This document shows, piece after piece, positions 1 to 45,227 of a DNA stretch of 64,000 bases. A program made the position numbers and the translations under genes. Source of the stretch: Strigops habroptila. Lineage: Eukaryota > Chordata > Aves > Psittaciformes > Psittacidae. Position 1 is the stretch's first letter; each line of letters starts with the position of its first letter. The stretch is taken from positions 26,186,629-26,250,628 of the forward strand of contig NC_044301.2 of assembly GCF_004027225.2 (NCBI RefSeq), read 5' to 3'. Under the pieces are notes generated by a model. The model did no database searches, was not told the origin of the DNA, and worked only from the letters and a program-made list of their open reading frames with translations.

Positions 1-726
1 ACAGAATGGTTTGGGTTGGAAGGGACCTTAAAGCTCATCCAGTTCCAACCCCCTGCCATGGGCAGAGACACCTTCCACTAGACCAGGTTGCTCCAAGCCC
101 CTGTGTCCAACCTGGCCTTGAACACTGCCAGGGATGGGGCAGCCACAGCTTCTCTGGGCAACCTGTGCCAGGGCCTCACCACCCTCATAGTGAAGAATTT
201 CTTCCTATTAGTTAATCTCAATCTCCCCTCTTTCAGTTTAAAGCCATTCCCCCTTGTCCTATCCCTACAGGCCCTTGTCCAAAGTCCCTCTCAGATTTCT
301 TGTTGGCCCCTTTAGGCACTGGAAGCTGCTCTAAGGTATCCCAAAGCCTTCTCTTCTCCAGGCTGAACAAGCCCAGCTCTCTCAGCCTGTCTCCAGAACA
401 GAGGTGCTCCAGCTGTTGGAGCATCTCCGTGGCCTCCTCTGGACTCACTCCAGCAGTTTCACATCCCTCTTGTGTTGTTGCCCCAGAGCTGGATGCAGGA
501 CTGCAGGGGGGGCTCCCCAGAGTGCAGTAGAGGGGGAGAATCACCTCCCTTGACCTGCTGCTCACACTGTTGGGGATGCAGCCCAGCACACAGGAGGTTT
601 CTGGGTTGCAAGCGCACACTGATGGGTCATGGGGAGCTTCTCATCAACCAACACCCCCAAGTCCTTCTCCTCAGGGCTGCTCTCAATCCATTCTCTGCCC
701 AGCCTGTAGTTGTGCTTGGGATTGCA
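1..726 (-). mobile_element. CR1 LINE fragment, 5'-truncated
   Basis: Reads as CR1 on the minus strand. The left edge carries the complement of the CR1 3' tail region (AGAATGGTTTGGGTTGGAAG). It is followed by the characteristic 'summary of damage' block around 50-200 and the block around 340-430 encoding the C-terminal LFSLEKRRL motif of CR1 ORF2. Recognisable similarity stops near TGCTTGGGAT at about 726. It is cut by the window start, so its own 3' end may lie outside. No intact coding frame. It lies in PHAF1 intron 13, or beyond the gene's missing exons. Confidence 0.85.
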
Positions 727-2104
727 AACTACATCTCTTTGCTCTAAGTTAACATGCCTAGCACAGCCACTCATTGAGACCAAACACTCCATCACACTTG
801 GAAGGGAAGCTGGCTAAAACTGACACCTGGAGACTCGGGAGGTGGCAAGGCCTGGAATCAGCTAAAATACCACTCTTTCAAAAACAAAGATAGTTTACTT
901 ACTAAATAATAAAAAAAAGCTGCAGGCAAGGACAGCAATGCATTTAAGCTTACAGTCTTAAAAAGAAATTGTTTGCTGATGGTTTCAAGTACTGTTTTGT
1001 ACATACATTTGGGGACTTCTGAATACTGAGAGCAACTTCCTGAAGCAGTGGAAATGGACCTAGGCACTGAAGTCAACATAGCAAATGGTCTTTAATTTGA
1101 TTGAAAGCTCCTCTGTATTTTCCACCTGCTAAATAAACATGCTGTCTTTATGCTGAAAGAGTCGAGTGTCTGTGCAACTTGAACTCTAGCTGTCATTTTT
1201 TTGTCTGGTTGAACTACACAGAAGGGAGTTAATAAAGCTGCATCAGGCACTGCCACCAGAGGGAAGAAGATGGGTTCTTCATAAATTTTATAACATTTGT
1301 TTGCAACCTGTTACATGTCCTGAACATAAGGCAGAGACTAGAAAGGTGAGGTTAAAAAACAAAGTGAAACAGAAAAAACCCAGACACATTCAGAAGAGAT
1401 TCATGGTACTACTTGAGGTGGGGGGGGGGGAAAGGCAGAAATGAATGCCTTTGAAGTACTGCACAATGACCTTAAGGGAAAACAATGTAAAAAGTGCGAA
1501 CTTTCATGTTTATTCTCTTGGCTGAAGTACAAATCAACTTTCATATAAGCTTGTATATACAGACATTGTTTTTCCAGGTTTCTTTCCTCTACATGCTCAA
1601 TCTGCTGTTGACAGCCACAGGAGAATTGCACTTTACACAGGGAAGTGCTTTCAGCAAAAAACAGTCAGAATGAGGAGACCATTCCTGGCCAAAACCTACC
1701 CAGCATCCAGTATTCCCTGGATAATCAAAATACTCACTTTTCTAGTACACCAGTTAATTCTACATTGAAAGAAGTCTACCTTGATCACTACAATCTTCAA
1801 CCAAGGTTCCTCATGCTTTGTTGAGATCACTTACAGACAGCTGGGCACATCTTAGTATCTTGTGGAATCAGCACTACTGATTATATATATATACTTTTTC
1901 AAGTAGAGATTTTCAAGTGAACACAACAGACAACTGCACACAGAGCCAACATATTCTGGATGTTTGTTCTCATTCCCAGCTAAACCAGTTTATATTTGTA
2001 ATGGATGGGAACCTAGCTGAGAGTTGATTCCCTCTCATGACTGAGACACATAACAAAGGATGTTATTTGCCACAGTGTATTTGGTATATATGTTTATGTT
2101 CATC
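727..2104. other. Intronic or gene-flanking DNA, nothing recognised
   Basis: Unique-looking AT-rich sequence left of the last visible PHAF1 exon. It has a G10 run at about 1422-1431 and a short (TA)n stretch near 1883. I looked on the minus strand for the missing C-terminal PHAF1 exons and did not find them. The small ORFs here have no recognisable motif. Confidence 0.6.
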
Positions 2105-2715
2105 GTGACTGTTTGTCAGAAAGAGACAGGAAAACATAGGTGTGCAGCTGTTCTATGATCTTCATACTTGGCTGCACTGGGGCACCTGGCCAACGCTCTC
2201 AGAGTGGACAACGGTGAGATCATGAGAAACTGCATGGCCCCACAAGTAAACAATTCGAGATTTGGCATAAAGCCAGTTGTTTTGATAAGGGTATAAAAGC
2301 AGGACCCTCTTGTGGCCGAGAGAGAAGCCTCGCCTATGGGTGGACGCACCACGTAGGAATTTTCCCAGTTACCTGAGACTCCCGGCATCGGCTGCAACGG
2401 GGCTTCCCAGCTTGAAGTGTGGGCCTGGATGATGATTCGGTGGTAACTGGTGATGTATTTCTTCTTAATCTCTGTTCTTTCTATATGGTAATGATTTAAT
2501 GCATTTCTAACTCTCTCCGGTACTTTACTTATATACCTATATCTCTGATTTGCTTTATTGTACTTATTCGCTATATAGAGAGAGATATTTACCTAATTCA
2601 CATCAGTGTGCTTGCTTTAGAGTGCTTATTGGCTTTAGTATGCTTGTTTCATAAACTCTGCATATTATACAGCTAGTGTGTGATCACTTTGTGGCATACC
2701 CTGTCTGTCAGAAGA
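2105..2715 (+). mobile_element. Probable solo LTR, family not identified, edges approximate
   Basis: This block has an LTR-like layout: a TATA box (GGTATAAAAGCAGG, about 2289-2302), then a GC-richer transcript-start-like region to about 2440, then a T-rich tail. Its composition differs from the flanking intron. I could not fix a TG...CA pair with a matching target duplication, so the edges are estimates. It could instead be another kind of degraded repeat. If an LTR, it is antisense to PHAF1. Confidence 0.4.
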
Positions 2716-3145
2716 ATATTCAATATCATGAATAAGCCTTTCAAGAGCAAGCTCAGCATTAGGAAGTTTACCTGTGGATTGGACAGACCAGATCAGACTA
2801 ACACTGCCTTACAATTTTTGAGCCTCCAGGTACAAGATAACTGATTTTAGCAGAGTGGCAGCATTACAGAAAGTTAGTGACATTGCAGCTAAATATTCAG
2901 ATGATCCAAGTAAACAAACAAAGGTATTGTAAGTAAAATCAGAGAACTGCTAACCTGTCCCCTGAAGTAGCTTTTTCACTTAAATAGAAACCTAACCCCA
3001 AAATTTCTCCTCCGTCTAAATGACTCGCGCTGTTAGCATCCTCTGATAATGAAGGATGCATTAGAAATGAAAACTGATCATACCTCCCCTTTGAGCATGT
3101 TGTGGCATGTGCCCCCTGAAGCAGGACAACAGATGAACTACTCAC
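2716..3145. other. PHAF1 intron 13, proximal part
   Basis: AT-rich intronic DNA following the splice donor of exon 13. It includes a 68-codon minus-strand ORF that lies wholly inside the intron and does not resemble the expected next part of PHAF1. Nothing else recognised. Confidence 0.6.
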
Positions 3146-37571
<34,426 letters not shown>

Positions 37572-37908
37572 CTGAGGGAAGCGGGAGGGAAGAAAGCTCG
37601 ATAGCAGCCTGCGCCCCGACCCCCCCCCGGGGGGGGCAGCGCTGAGCCCACAGCGGAGCCCCTGACACCGGGCGGAGCAAGGAGCGCGGGCACGACCGCC
37701 GCAGCAACCAGGCCCCCCCCATCCCCGCCGCCTCACGGCCCCGCTCGCTGCACGCCCTCCCTGCCCCGGCCGGGCACCGAGCGCGGGCAGCCGCTGCCCC
37801 CTCCCGCCGGGGGAAGAGGAACCGCTACCCCCGAACATACCAGCAAAACCCGGCCGAGAAAAGAGCAAAACACAACCCCTCCTCGCGCGCTGCAAAACCA
37901 CGACTCAC
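37572..37908. other. PHAF1 intron 1 (5' UTR intron), very GC-rich
   Basis: 337 bp with a GTGAGT donor and a CCCTCAG acceptor on the minus strand. It contains a near-perfect C9/G8 palindrome at about 37620-37637. Entirely within the CpG island. Confidence 0.75.
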
Positions 37909-38000
37909 CTCACTTGCGGCTGCTGAAAAACTGCCTTGCAGCTACCGTCAGGCGAGCCCGCGCATGGGGCGAGGAGAGGGCGTGGCCAAGGAAGAGTACG
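37909..38000 (-). other. PHAF1: PHAF1 non-coding first exon (start approximate)
   Basis: The sequence ...CCGCAAGTGAG followed by GTGAGTCGTGG gives a good donor with its last exon base at 37909. It pairs with the acceptor of exon 2. The transcription start is not visible. It should lie between 37910 and the GC and CCAAT boxes at 38001-38039. Confidence 0.65.
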
Positions 38001-38190
38001 CCCCGCCCGCCAGCCGTGGTTGAAGGGGAAAGGTATTGGCTTGGGGAATGGGAGACAAAGGGCTTGAATCCCGCTGAAGGAGATTCAGGGTTGCCTTGAA
38101 GGTGGGGGGTGCAGCCCCACTGCCACCCCCTGTCCTTGTCACCAGACCTACAACACCAGCCCTGATTACACCCTGCCACGGTAAGCTCAG

Positions 38191-38652
38191 TGTCAGGAAA
38201 ACCTGGTTTCAATAAGAGTAGCTCATGAGGCAGAATGAGGTTTAAAGCTTTATTCGAATAAACGGATATTCCTGCCAGACACACCTGGTTCAGTGTTCTC
38301 AAATTTTCTTAGCATTAACATTGTATTTATACCTATCCTGTCCACGGGGTCCCTCCCCCTTTCTCCTTTGCCTTAGATAGTTGAGGGTTACAGCTACCCA
38401 GTCCACCTATATTTATGCTATTCTGCTTGCACAAGATGCTACCAAAAAGTGGAAGTCCAGCAATGCTTAGTAGTCATATTGCCACATTGTCTGCAGAAGT
38501 TGTTTTCTGTGGGTAAAGCAGTTTCTGTGCTATGCTTAGCATTGATATTGCTACATGGTTTGCAGAAGTTATTTTGTGTTACTACAGCAGTTTCTTGTGC
38601 TTATTCAGTATTCCTGATAATATTTTTGGCAAGGCCACAGCTTTTCTCCACA
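38191..38652 (-). mobile_element. Solo LTR just upstream of PHAF1, same orientation
   Basis: On the minus strand it starts TGTGGAGAAAAGCTGTGGCC and ends GGTTTTCCTGACA. It is flanked by a perfect 5-bp target duplication, CTCAG (38186-38190 and 38653-38657). It has the parts of an LTR in order: a U3 with a 69/70-bp tandem duplication (38463-38601), a TATA box (GGTATAAATAC, about 38327), a polyadenylation signal (AATAAAG, about 38251) and a short U5. It is a different family from the ERV1/ERV2 LTRs. Its 3' end is about 280 bp from the PHAF1 first-exon donor. Confidence 0.88.
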
Positions 38653-38657
38653 CTCAG

Positions 38658-40604
38658 GATTAAAAGAAGAAAAAAAAAAATACCAAACAAACAAAAACAA
38701 ACCCAAAAACCTCCCCAAAATACAAAAAACCAAAAAAACCCCAAATAAAAACCAAAACAAACTACCAAACCCAAACCAACCTAGTTGCATCCAGTTTTTC
38801 CAGGTGAAAGGCCGGGGGGGGGAAGAGTTGAGAAATTAGTCAGTGGCATGAGCGAAGTTACCAGAACAAGCTTAGGAATGAAGAAAGTCGTAAGGAGGTC
38901 ATTGGCTTTGCAATGTTATTTGAGAAAACAGGGGTACTGCCACTCCCATGCTTTGTCCCTAGAGAAAAGCCCATGTTTCCCCTGGGGTGGTGATCACCAC
39001 ACATGAACCTGGTTTGCTCAGAAGACCCCATGTGCAAGCAGCCAGCATCAGCACAGCTAACAAGGATAACGAAGCTCTCCCATGACACTGAGATACTGAC
39101 ACCGCCTTGGACACCCCACATCAGACCAGCACCCATTTTTACGGTGGAAACTTGATCCAAGATGAATGGCACCAGGCCAAACATTGCCCAATATAAGAAG
39201 AGAATTAAAAATAAAGGAGAAAAGCAAAGACTTGTGCCAGCCTCATACGAAGCGACATGTCTGGTGGAGAAGGGCTGCACAAGTAATGGAAAGTTAAAAG
39301 GATCCAGAAGGTGTGGAAGCAGCTGTAATTCCTTCTGCTGGCAGGTCGAGGCTCCAGGAGGAGCAGGGAGTGGGGGAAGATGCCTTTTTTCCACATTTAT
39401 TTGAAAGTGGTAGAAGGAAAACTGCTCCTTGAGCAAAACCCATCTGCTGTCCCCTCTCTTCTACTGCATCCCTTGGGATGGTGATGCTCGGTCCTGGCTT
39501 GGCCCCATCCCACATGCCCACCACATCTCAAGCAGAGGTCTGCAGCAGGCCAGCATAATTGCACAGAATATCCATCCCATGGAATATCCTGCAGCAAGAC
39601 AGAAAACACCAGTTAAGAAAACCCTTCACGCAGCTTACCACGGAACTGTGGGTTTCTGATATTTAATACAAAAAAAATTCAGCTAGGTTTTCCACTGCAT
39701 CTCCTTCCTATGGGCAGACTAAGCCATCACTATCAAGGAGAATCAAAGCATTAAAAAAGAAATCCCAGTCACATCTGGGAGCAGGACCTTGGCCAGGGTC
39801 TGCTCTAAACACCACAGCACCTCCCTTCAGGTCACAGAGCTATCAAAGCAGGCAAGATTTCAATGTATATAGCGCAGGGCGAGCCCCAGGGAAATCAGCT
39901 TTCCCTTGAAGCCAGCTGCACATTGCTCTATTTATTATTTGCTGGCTTTTCCTTTTTTAAATCCAAGCACGGTGACATCTTAATATGCTGAAAAACACAG
40001 AGGTGCTGCCAACTTTTCCCCTTCCTTCCAGCCCTCTGACACATCGTTGTTGGCTCAAAAAGAGAAATTAGCCTTTCCTTTCCTGGGAGCATGGGCTGAT
40101 CCTTCATCATGAGTCACCTGCAGTGATCCAACTCCAATGTATATTTATATATGTGTATATATATGGTGATATCAATAAGGGACCTACTTGAGAGGAGAAA
40201 TACCTAGCTATAAATCTTGCATACCCCATTTATTTAATAGGACATGAAGGACACACCAGCACCCACTTTTAACCGGGCCAGGGCACATGCACCCCTCGGG
40301 TAGGGATGCTGGATGGAAAGCGGGTGGATGCAGGCTTTGCAGGAACTCTTCTCCAACTCAGTCCTGTGTTTGGTGATGCCCTTTGGATGCAGAGTGCTAC
40401 AAACTGGAGAATGCCAGAGGCTGGGCTCCATTAAAACAAAAACAGACCAAAAAAAAAAAAAACCAAACCAAAACCAGCATCCTTTGAAAAATAATATTGA
40501 AAGTACAAGCTGAAATCCCTGTGTAAGTTTGGAGACTGGAAAGCAATGAGGATAAAGGTCAAATATAACTGGGGAACAAAACAAATCCCAAGCTAATTGA
40601 TTGA
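38658..40604. other. Intergenic, A/C-rich tract then unique DNA
   Basis: An A/C-rich low-complexity tract fills 38669-38780. A second A-rich patch lies at about 40449-40481 and (TA)n at 40140-40165. A 192-codon minus-strand ORF (38858-39436) has no motif and no gene context, and I do not call it. Nothing else recognised. Confidence 0.6.
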
Positions 40605-40736
40605 GGCCAGGCCGGATGGGGCTTAGAGCAACCTGGTCTAGCGGAAGGTGTCCCTGCTCATGGCAGAGGGTTGGAACTAGATGAGCTTTAAGGTCCTTCC
40701 CAACCCAAACCATTCTGTGCTGTCATGATTCTATAA
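40605..40736 (+). mobile_element. CR1 3'-end fragment
   Basis: Contains GGCCAGGCCGGATGGGGCTT, the GGTGTCCCTG and GGTTGGAACTAGATGA blocks, and a slightly disturbed tail (TCATGATTCTATA). About 130 bp. Confidence 0.88.
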
Positions 40737-41098
40737 TTTCTGAATGTGCCTCTATCCTCCCTCAGTTTTCACCCATCACACCCTCACCGAGACGAGGTGG
40801 AGGCAGACTCAATGCTTCCCAGGAGGGTGCTTTTGCTCTGTAAAATAACCACCAGTGTATTGACAGGGGCTGCTATCCAGGGAATGTGCCAGCCCCCTCT
40901 GCGTCTCCGAGCTTAAAACACACCCCTGAAATAACTGGGAGGGCAAAACAAAGCTGCTGGGGGAGGCAAGGGCAGCAGCACCGCACAGACGTGTTGGGTA
41001 TTCTCTGGTTGAGTGCAGGGACTGCCCAGAGTGAGCAGGGAGATCCTGGGGCACAGGCATGGAGCAGCAGTAAATCCCAGATGGCTGAAAAAGAAGCA
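40737..41098. other. Intergenic, nothing recognised
   Basis: About 360 bp of unique-looking sequence between two CR1 copies. Confidence 0.6.
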
Positions 41099-41232
41099 TG
41101 ACCAGCAGGTTGAAAGAGATGATTCTGCCCCTCTACTCTGCTCTCATGAGACCCCACTTGGAGTAATGTGTACAGTTCTGGTGTCCTCAACATAAAAAGG
41201 ACATGGAGCTGTTGGAGCAAGTCCAGAAGAGG

Positions 41233-42416
41233 TGTCGTGGTTTAAGCCCAGCCGGTAACTTAGAACCACACAGCTGCTCGCTCACTCCCCCCCCTTCTTC
41301 CCCCCCTGCTCCCAGAGGAATGGGGATGAGAATCAAAAGAATGTAAATCCCACAGGTTGAGATAAGAACAGTCCAGTAACTAAGGTATAATACAAAACCA
41401 CTACTACTGTAGGCTTAAATTTTAAACAATAGTGTGTGCGCCTTTAACATAGTAGAATAAACCAAACTGTTCTAACAAACATGTAGAGAGAAAGGAATGT
41501 TCGGCTGACGGGGGAAGGAACATCACGGGACTGATAACAACTAAGGAGACAGTAAATAAGACCAAGGATGCTAGCCTTCAAGATAGCAGAGTGGCACCCA
41601 ACGTGGAGCAAGACTGGAACAGAGCAGAAGCAAGGACATACCAACCGCTAACTCAGCACTAGGACCTTGTAAGTGTGCGCAAGCACTGAGGTCATTCAGT
41701 AAACACAGTGAGGAAGACTATCAGCGACCACCAGAGACCCCCACTCAGCAAGAAAGCACATGCTTAATTAGGATGCAAATATTATAATTAGTTCCTGGAA
41801 ACTGTGTAAATATGCATGAGTATCCTAAATATATAGCTGCTGCCGGCAAGTAACGGTCATGCTCACCTTTGCGAAGCTATTCGTGTGTGCGCCCAGCGCT
41901 GCAATAAAGAATGCCTGCTTTCTAAAATTCCAAATTGAGTCTTAGAGAGTTTCTCTGACTTTTACGGTAACATTACTACCTCCAATAATAATTATGATAA
42001 GGGAAATAAGGGGAGAGACTATAAAACTAAAAGAGGAAAAGGAAAAGAAAACAATAAACACAAGTGATGAACAATACAGGCTCACCACCTGCCGACCAAT
42101 ACCCAGCCCGACCCGAGCAGCCATCTGTCCCTTCGGGTAACTCCCCCCATTTATATACTGAGCATGACGTGCTGTGGCATGGAATACCCCTTTAGCTACT
42201 TTGGGTCAGGTGTCCTGTCTCTGCTTCCTCCTGGCTTCCCATGCCCCTCCTCACTGGCAGAGCATGAGACTGAGAAAGTCCTTGGTCGGAGTAAACATTA
42301 CTTAACAACAACTAAAAACATCGGTGTGTTATCAGCACTGTTCTCAGGCTAAAAACACAGCACTGCACCAGCTACTAAGAAGGAGAAAAATAACTGCTAC
42401 AGATGAACCCAGAACA
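41233..42416 (-). mobile_element. Solo LTR of the ERV1/ERV2 family, itself interrupted
   Basis: On the plus strand it opens TGTCGTGGTTTAAGCCCAGC (complement of the LTR 3' end) and closes GATGAACCCAGAACA (complement of the 5' end). Near-matching 5-bp target duplications flank it: AGAGG (41228-41232) and GGAGG (42417-42421). The TATA box is intact (complement TTTATATACTG near 42146). It is split at 41408-41972 by another LTR. Net length without the insert is about 619 bp. Confidence 0.9.
41408..41972 (+). mobile_element. Solo LTR of a second family, nested in the preceding LTR
   Basis: Starts TGTAGGCTTAAATTT and ends TTACGGTAACA. It has a TATA-like box (AAATATATAGC, about 41826) and a polyadenylation signal (CAATAAAGAATG, about 41902). 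The host LTR continues on both sides. TACTAC occurs directly before (41402-41407) and one base after it (41974-41979), consistent with a 6-bp duplication, as class II (ERVK-type) elements make. Family not named. Confidence 0.85.
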
Positions 42417-42915
42417 GGAGGCCACAAGGATGATAAGGAGGCTGCAGCACCTCCCATATGAAAACAAGCTGAGAAAATTGGGGCTGTTCAGCCTGGAGAA
42501 GAGAAGGCTGCATGGAGACCTCATAGCAGCCTTCCAGTGTCTGAAGGGGGCCTACAGGGATGCAGGAGAGGGACTCTTCATCAGGGACTGTAGCAATAGG
42601 ACAAGTAGTAATGGGTTTAAATAGGGGAGATTTAGGTTAGATATAAGGAAGAAGTTATTTGCTGAGAGAGTGGTGAGGCACTGGAACAGGCTGCCCAAGG
42701 AAGTTGTGAATGCTCCATCCCCGGCAGCATTCAAGGCCAGGTTGGACGGGGCTCGGAGCAACCTGGTCTAGTGGAAGGTGTCCCTGCCCATGGCAGGGGG
42801 GTTGGAACTAGATGATCTTACAGTCCTTTCCAACCCTAACTATTCTACGATTCTATGATTCTAACTAGATGATCTTAAGGCCCTTTCCAACCCAAACCAT
42901 TCTGTGATTCTATGA

Positions 42916-43947
42916 AAATCCCACCACAGCATCCTGAAGGAGAGCAAGCACAGTCACAGCTGGAGACAGAGCACCTCCTCGCATCCATGCCTACCACCAA
43001 GCCTGAGCCCTCTGCTTCCCTAGGTGCAGAAGAATACCCCCCGTGCACCTACAGCATCCTCCCCGGATTCCCAGAGGGGCTGGTTCCCTTTCAGATTGCA
43101 GTTCTCATTCCGCCAAGTAAGGGGGGGAAAAAAAAAAATCCAAGAGAAGAAGAAAAATAAATAAATAATTTCCAAGTCACTCGAAAGTAGAAAACTCACC
43201 CAAGGCTTCATTTGTATAGATAGTGGTTGCAGTACCAAAGACAAGCAGCTTGAAGGTAGCTTTCAAGCCCCTTGCTGTAAATGCAGCAGAAGGATGGTTT
43301 ACACAGGGGACCATCAGAGAGGCTGGAGACTTACTGGAATCACATCCCTCTCCTGGCTTTCTCCTCTCCTGGAGAAACCATCCCAGGTGAGATTCAGCTG
43401 CTGAGTTGGTTTGGAGGGTTTTCTTGCACAGCTGAGACAGCAGTTACGAAAATGCCCAGTTCCCCCCATTGCCTACTGTGCTCCAAAGACAGCAAGCTGC
43501 CCAGGAGCACTGGCATGGTTTTCCCTTTGGACACGTTTGTGCTGGGGGTTGTGTCCAGGGGCCAGGAGCGGCCAGTATCCCTGGGGATGGAGCTGCCCCA
43601 CACGTCCCCACCACACACTGGGTGCTTTGGGGCTGGCAAAGGTCATGAGTGAAGATCTGGGCAGCTGAAGCCAAACACCTCGAAAGTAACTGGAGCAGCC
43701 CTCCCATGCGCCCAGTGACACCAGGCCAGATGGCATTTTCAAGGCAGATGGGGTAAAGCACCATCATTTCAGCAGCCATTTGACACAGGCAAAAACATTA
43801 AAAAAATAATAATTATCCTTCTCACTCTCCAGATTATGGAACAATTCTTAGAAAATACCAGAGCTTGGTCCCAGGGCTCAGGAAGCAATACACAGCTTTC
43901 TGAAGCTTATATTTATTTTAAAGACTAGTTCAGTTGTTAACATCTCA
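42916..43947. other. Intergenic, nothing recognised
   Basis: About 1 kb of moderately GC-rich unique DNA. Overlapping ORFs on both strands at 43.3-43.8 kb are consistent with GC content alone. Confidence 0.6.
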
Positions 43948-44098
43948 TAGCATCACAGACTGGTTTGGGTTGAAAGGGACCTTAAAGCTCATCTAGATCC
44001 AACCCCCTGCCATAGACAAGGACACATTCCACTGGACCAGGTTGCTCCAAGCCCCGTCCAACCTGGCTTTGAACACTGCCAGGGATGGGGCACCCCTG
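43948..44098 (-). mobile_element. CR1 3'-end fragment
   Basis: Complementary CR1 terminus (TTTGGGTTGAAAGGGACCTT, then CCAACCTGGCTTTGAACACT). About 150 bp. Confidence 0.88.
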
Positions 44099-45222
44099 GG
44101 ATAACTTTTACTTCACTCTCTATATGTGTGTTCACATGAACTGTATAAAATATCATAATATTCTATTTATGCCATGCAAATAAATGAACAACATAATTAT
44201 TTCAGACTGAAGGAATGGCAGCAGTATGTCCATCCAGATTCCTGCTACCAAAGGCTTTCAATGCCATCACAGCTTGGGGTGGGATCAGCAGCTGTAAGCA
44301 ATTACTGGGTTTTGCCTTGACTTTCCCAAATTCCACACACCTGTGGGGTTATGTTAGCAGAGAAGAGCCAGGCTTTGTGATCCAGCCAGACAAAAAGGGG
44401 GAGGAAAAAAAAAAATAAAAATGCAAAAGCAACCAGGAGGGACCAAAAACACACTGGGGCATGCAGCCATGTGTGGGGAAACATGCCAGTGGCTCACAGT
44501 GAAGGCAAGCTACCCTCTCCTGATGTGATTCAACAGCAACACCAGGAACACCACAAATCAGTCTGTATGGAAGTCTGCCCTGGGGCTGCCAAAACAACAT
44601 GCTGGAAACAGACCCCAAACTTGGCAGAACTGTTTCAGCTGGGGAAAGGATATTTGCCATAAAGCTCTGAAGTTGCTCTTATTTTTTAGGAGGCACATTT
44701 TCTGCCAAAAAGCTTCGGGATTGCAGTTTGAAGCAGTTCCAGCATTTGCAGCTCCTCTGGCTACAGAGTAAGGGGGGCTTTGCTCATGTGCTGGGGAAGT
44801 GCTGGGACTCTATTCGGGGGTTATCCCACCTCTTTGGGGGGGTTTAATCCCACAACCAAGAGCTTTGGGTGCCCTGGGTCACACCGAGATGGGCAGCACC
44901 CATAGACCTAGCTGGAGCAGAGAGATGCCTCCCCATCAGTGCTAGGGTGGGGGTCCCTGGCTGGACAGTGCTGAGCGTGGCCCTTCCCATGAATACCCCT
45001 GGCTCTGGTTTTCTCTGGCTCAGCACTTCTCCCCCCTCACTTGCACAAAGCAGGCACAGCTGGGATGTTTCTAATCACCCAGAAAACAGCTGGAGCAGAG
45101 GGCAAGGTTAACATGGGCACAATATGCAGCATAAGTATACGGGCAGGGTATGAGGAGCTGCCCCCTCTACATGTGATGCTGCAGCCGAACAGTAGGAGGG
45201 CAGAAAAGGCCTTTTTTGATGG
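44099..45222. other. Intergenic, nothing recognised
   Basis: About 1.1 kb of unique-looking sequence to the left of ERV2; no gene, repeat or regulatory element identified. Confidence 0.6.
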
Positions 45223-45227
45223 GCTGG

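Larger units (their letters stand above)
41099..42915 (+). mobile_element. CR1 3' portion, split by a nested pair of LTRs
   Basis: CR1 reads on the plus strand from about 41099 (TGATTCTGCCCCTCTACTC...) to 41232, is interrupted by an LTR insertion, and resumes at 42417 or 42422 (GCCACAAGGATGAT). It includes the C-terminal ORF2 stretch ([15 protein letters not shown]) and the 3' tail. After the first tail (about 42860), roughly 50 bp of the terminus are repeated (42861-42915). Confidence 0.88.

Noticed and set aside
2939..3145. 68-codon minus-strand ORF directly after PHAF1 exon 13, as the missing C terminus
   Set aside because: It follows a good GTGAGT donor and does not resemble the expected PHAF1 continuation. 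It is intronic.
38186..38190. Shared CTCAG target duplication of the PHAF1-proximal LTR and ERV1
   Set aside because: Different LTR families at distant sites; a 5-bp coincidence is not evidence of a common event.
38858..39436. 192-codon minus-strand ORF in the CBFB-PHAF1 spacer
   Set aside because: Longest ORF outside repeats and genes, but it has no motif, signal, splice context or codon pattern I can support, and other-frame ORFs overlap it. Probably chance.
41591..41608. Sequence like a tRNA-Lys primer site (TGGCACCCAACGTGGAGC) at 41.59 kb
   Set aside because: It lies inside the nested LTR at 41408-41972, upstream of that LTR's TATA box, and no LTR end precedes it. It therefore cannot serve as a primer site in the present structure. 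It may be chance or an old recombination trace.
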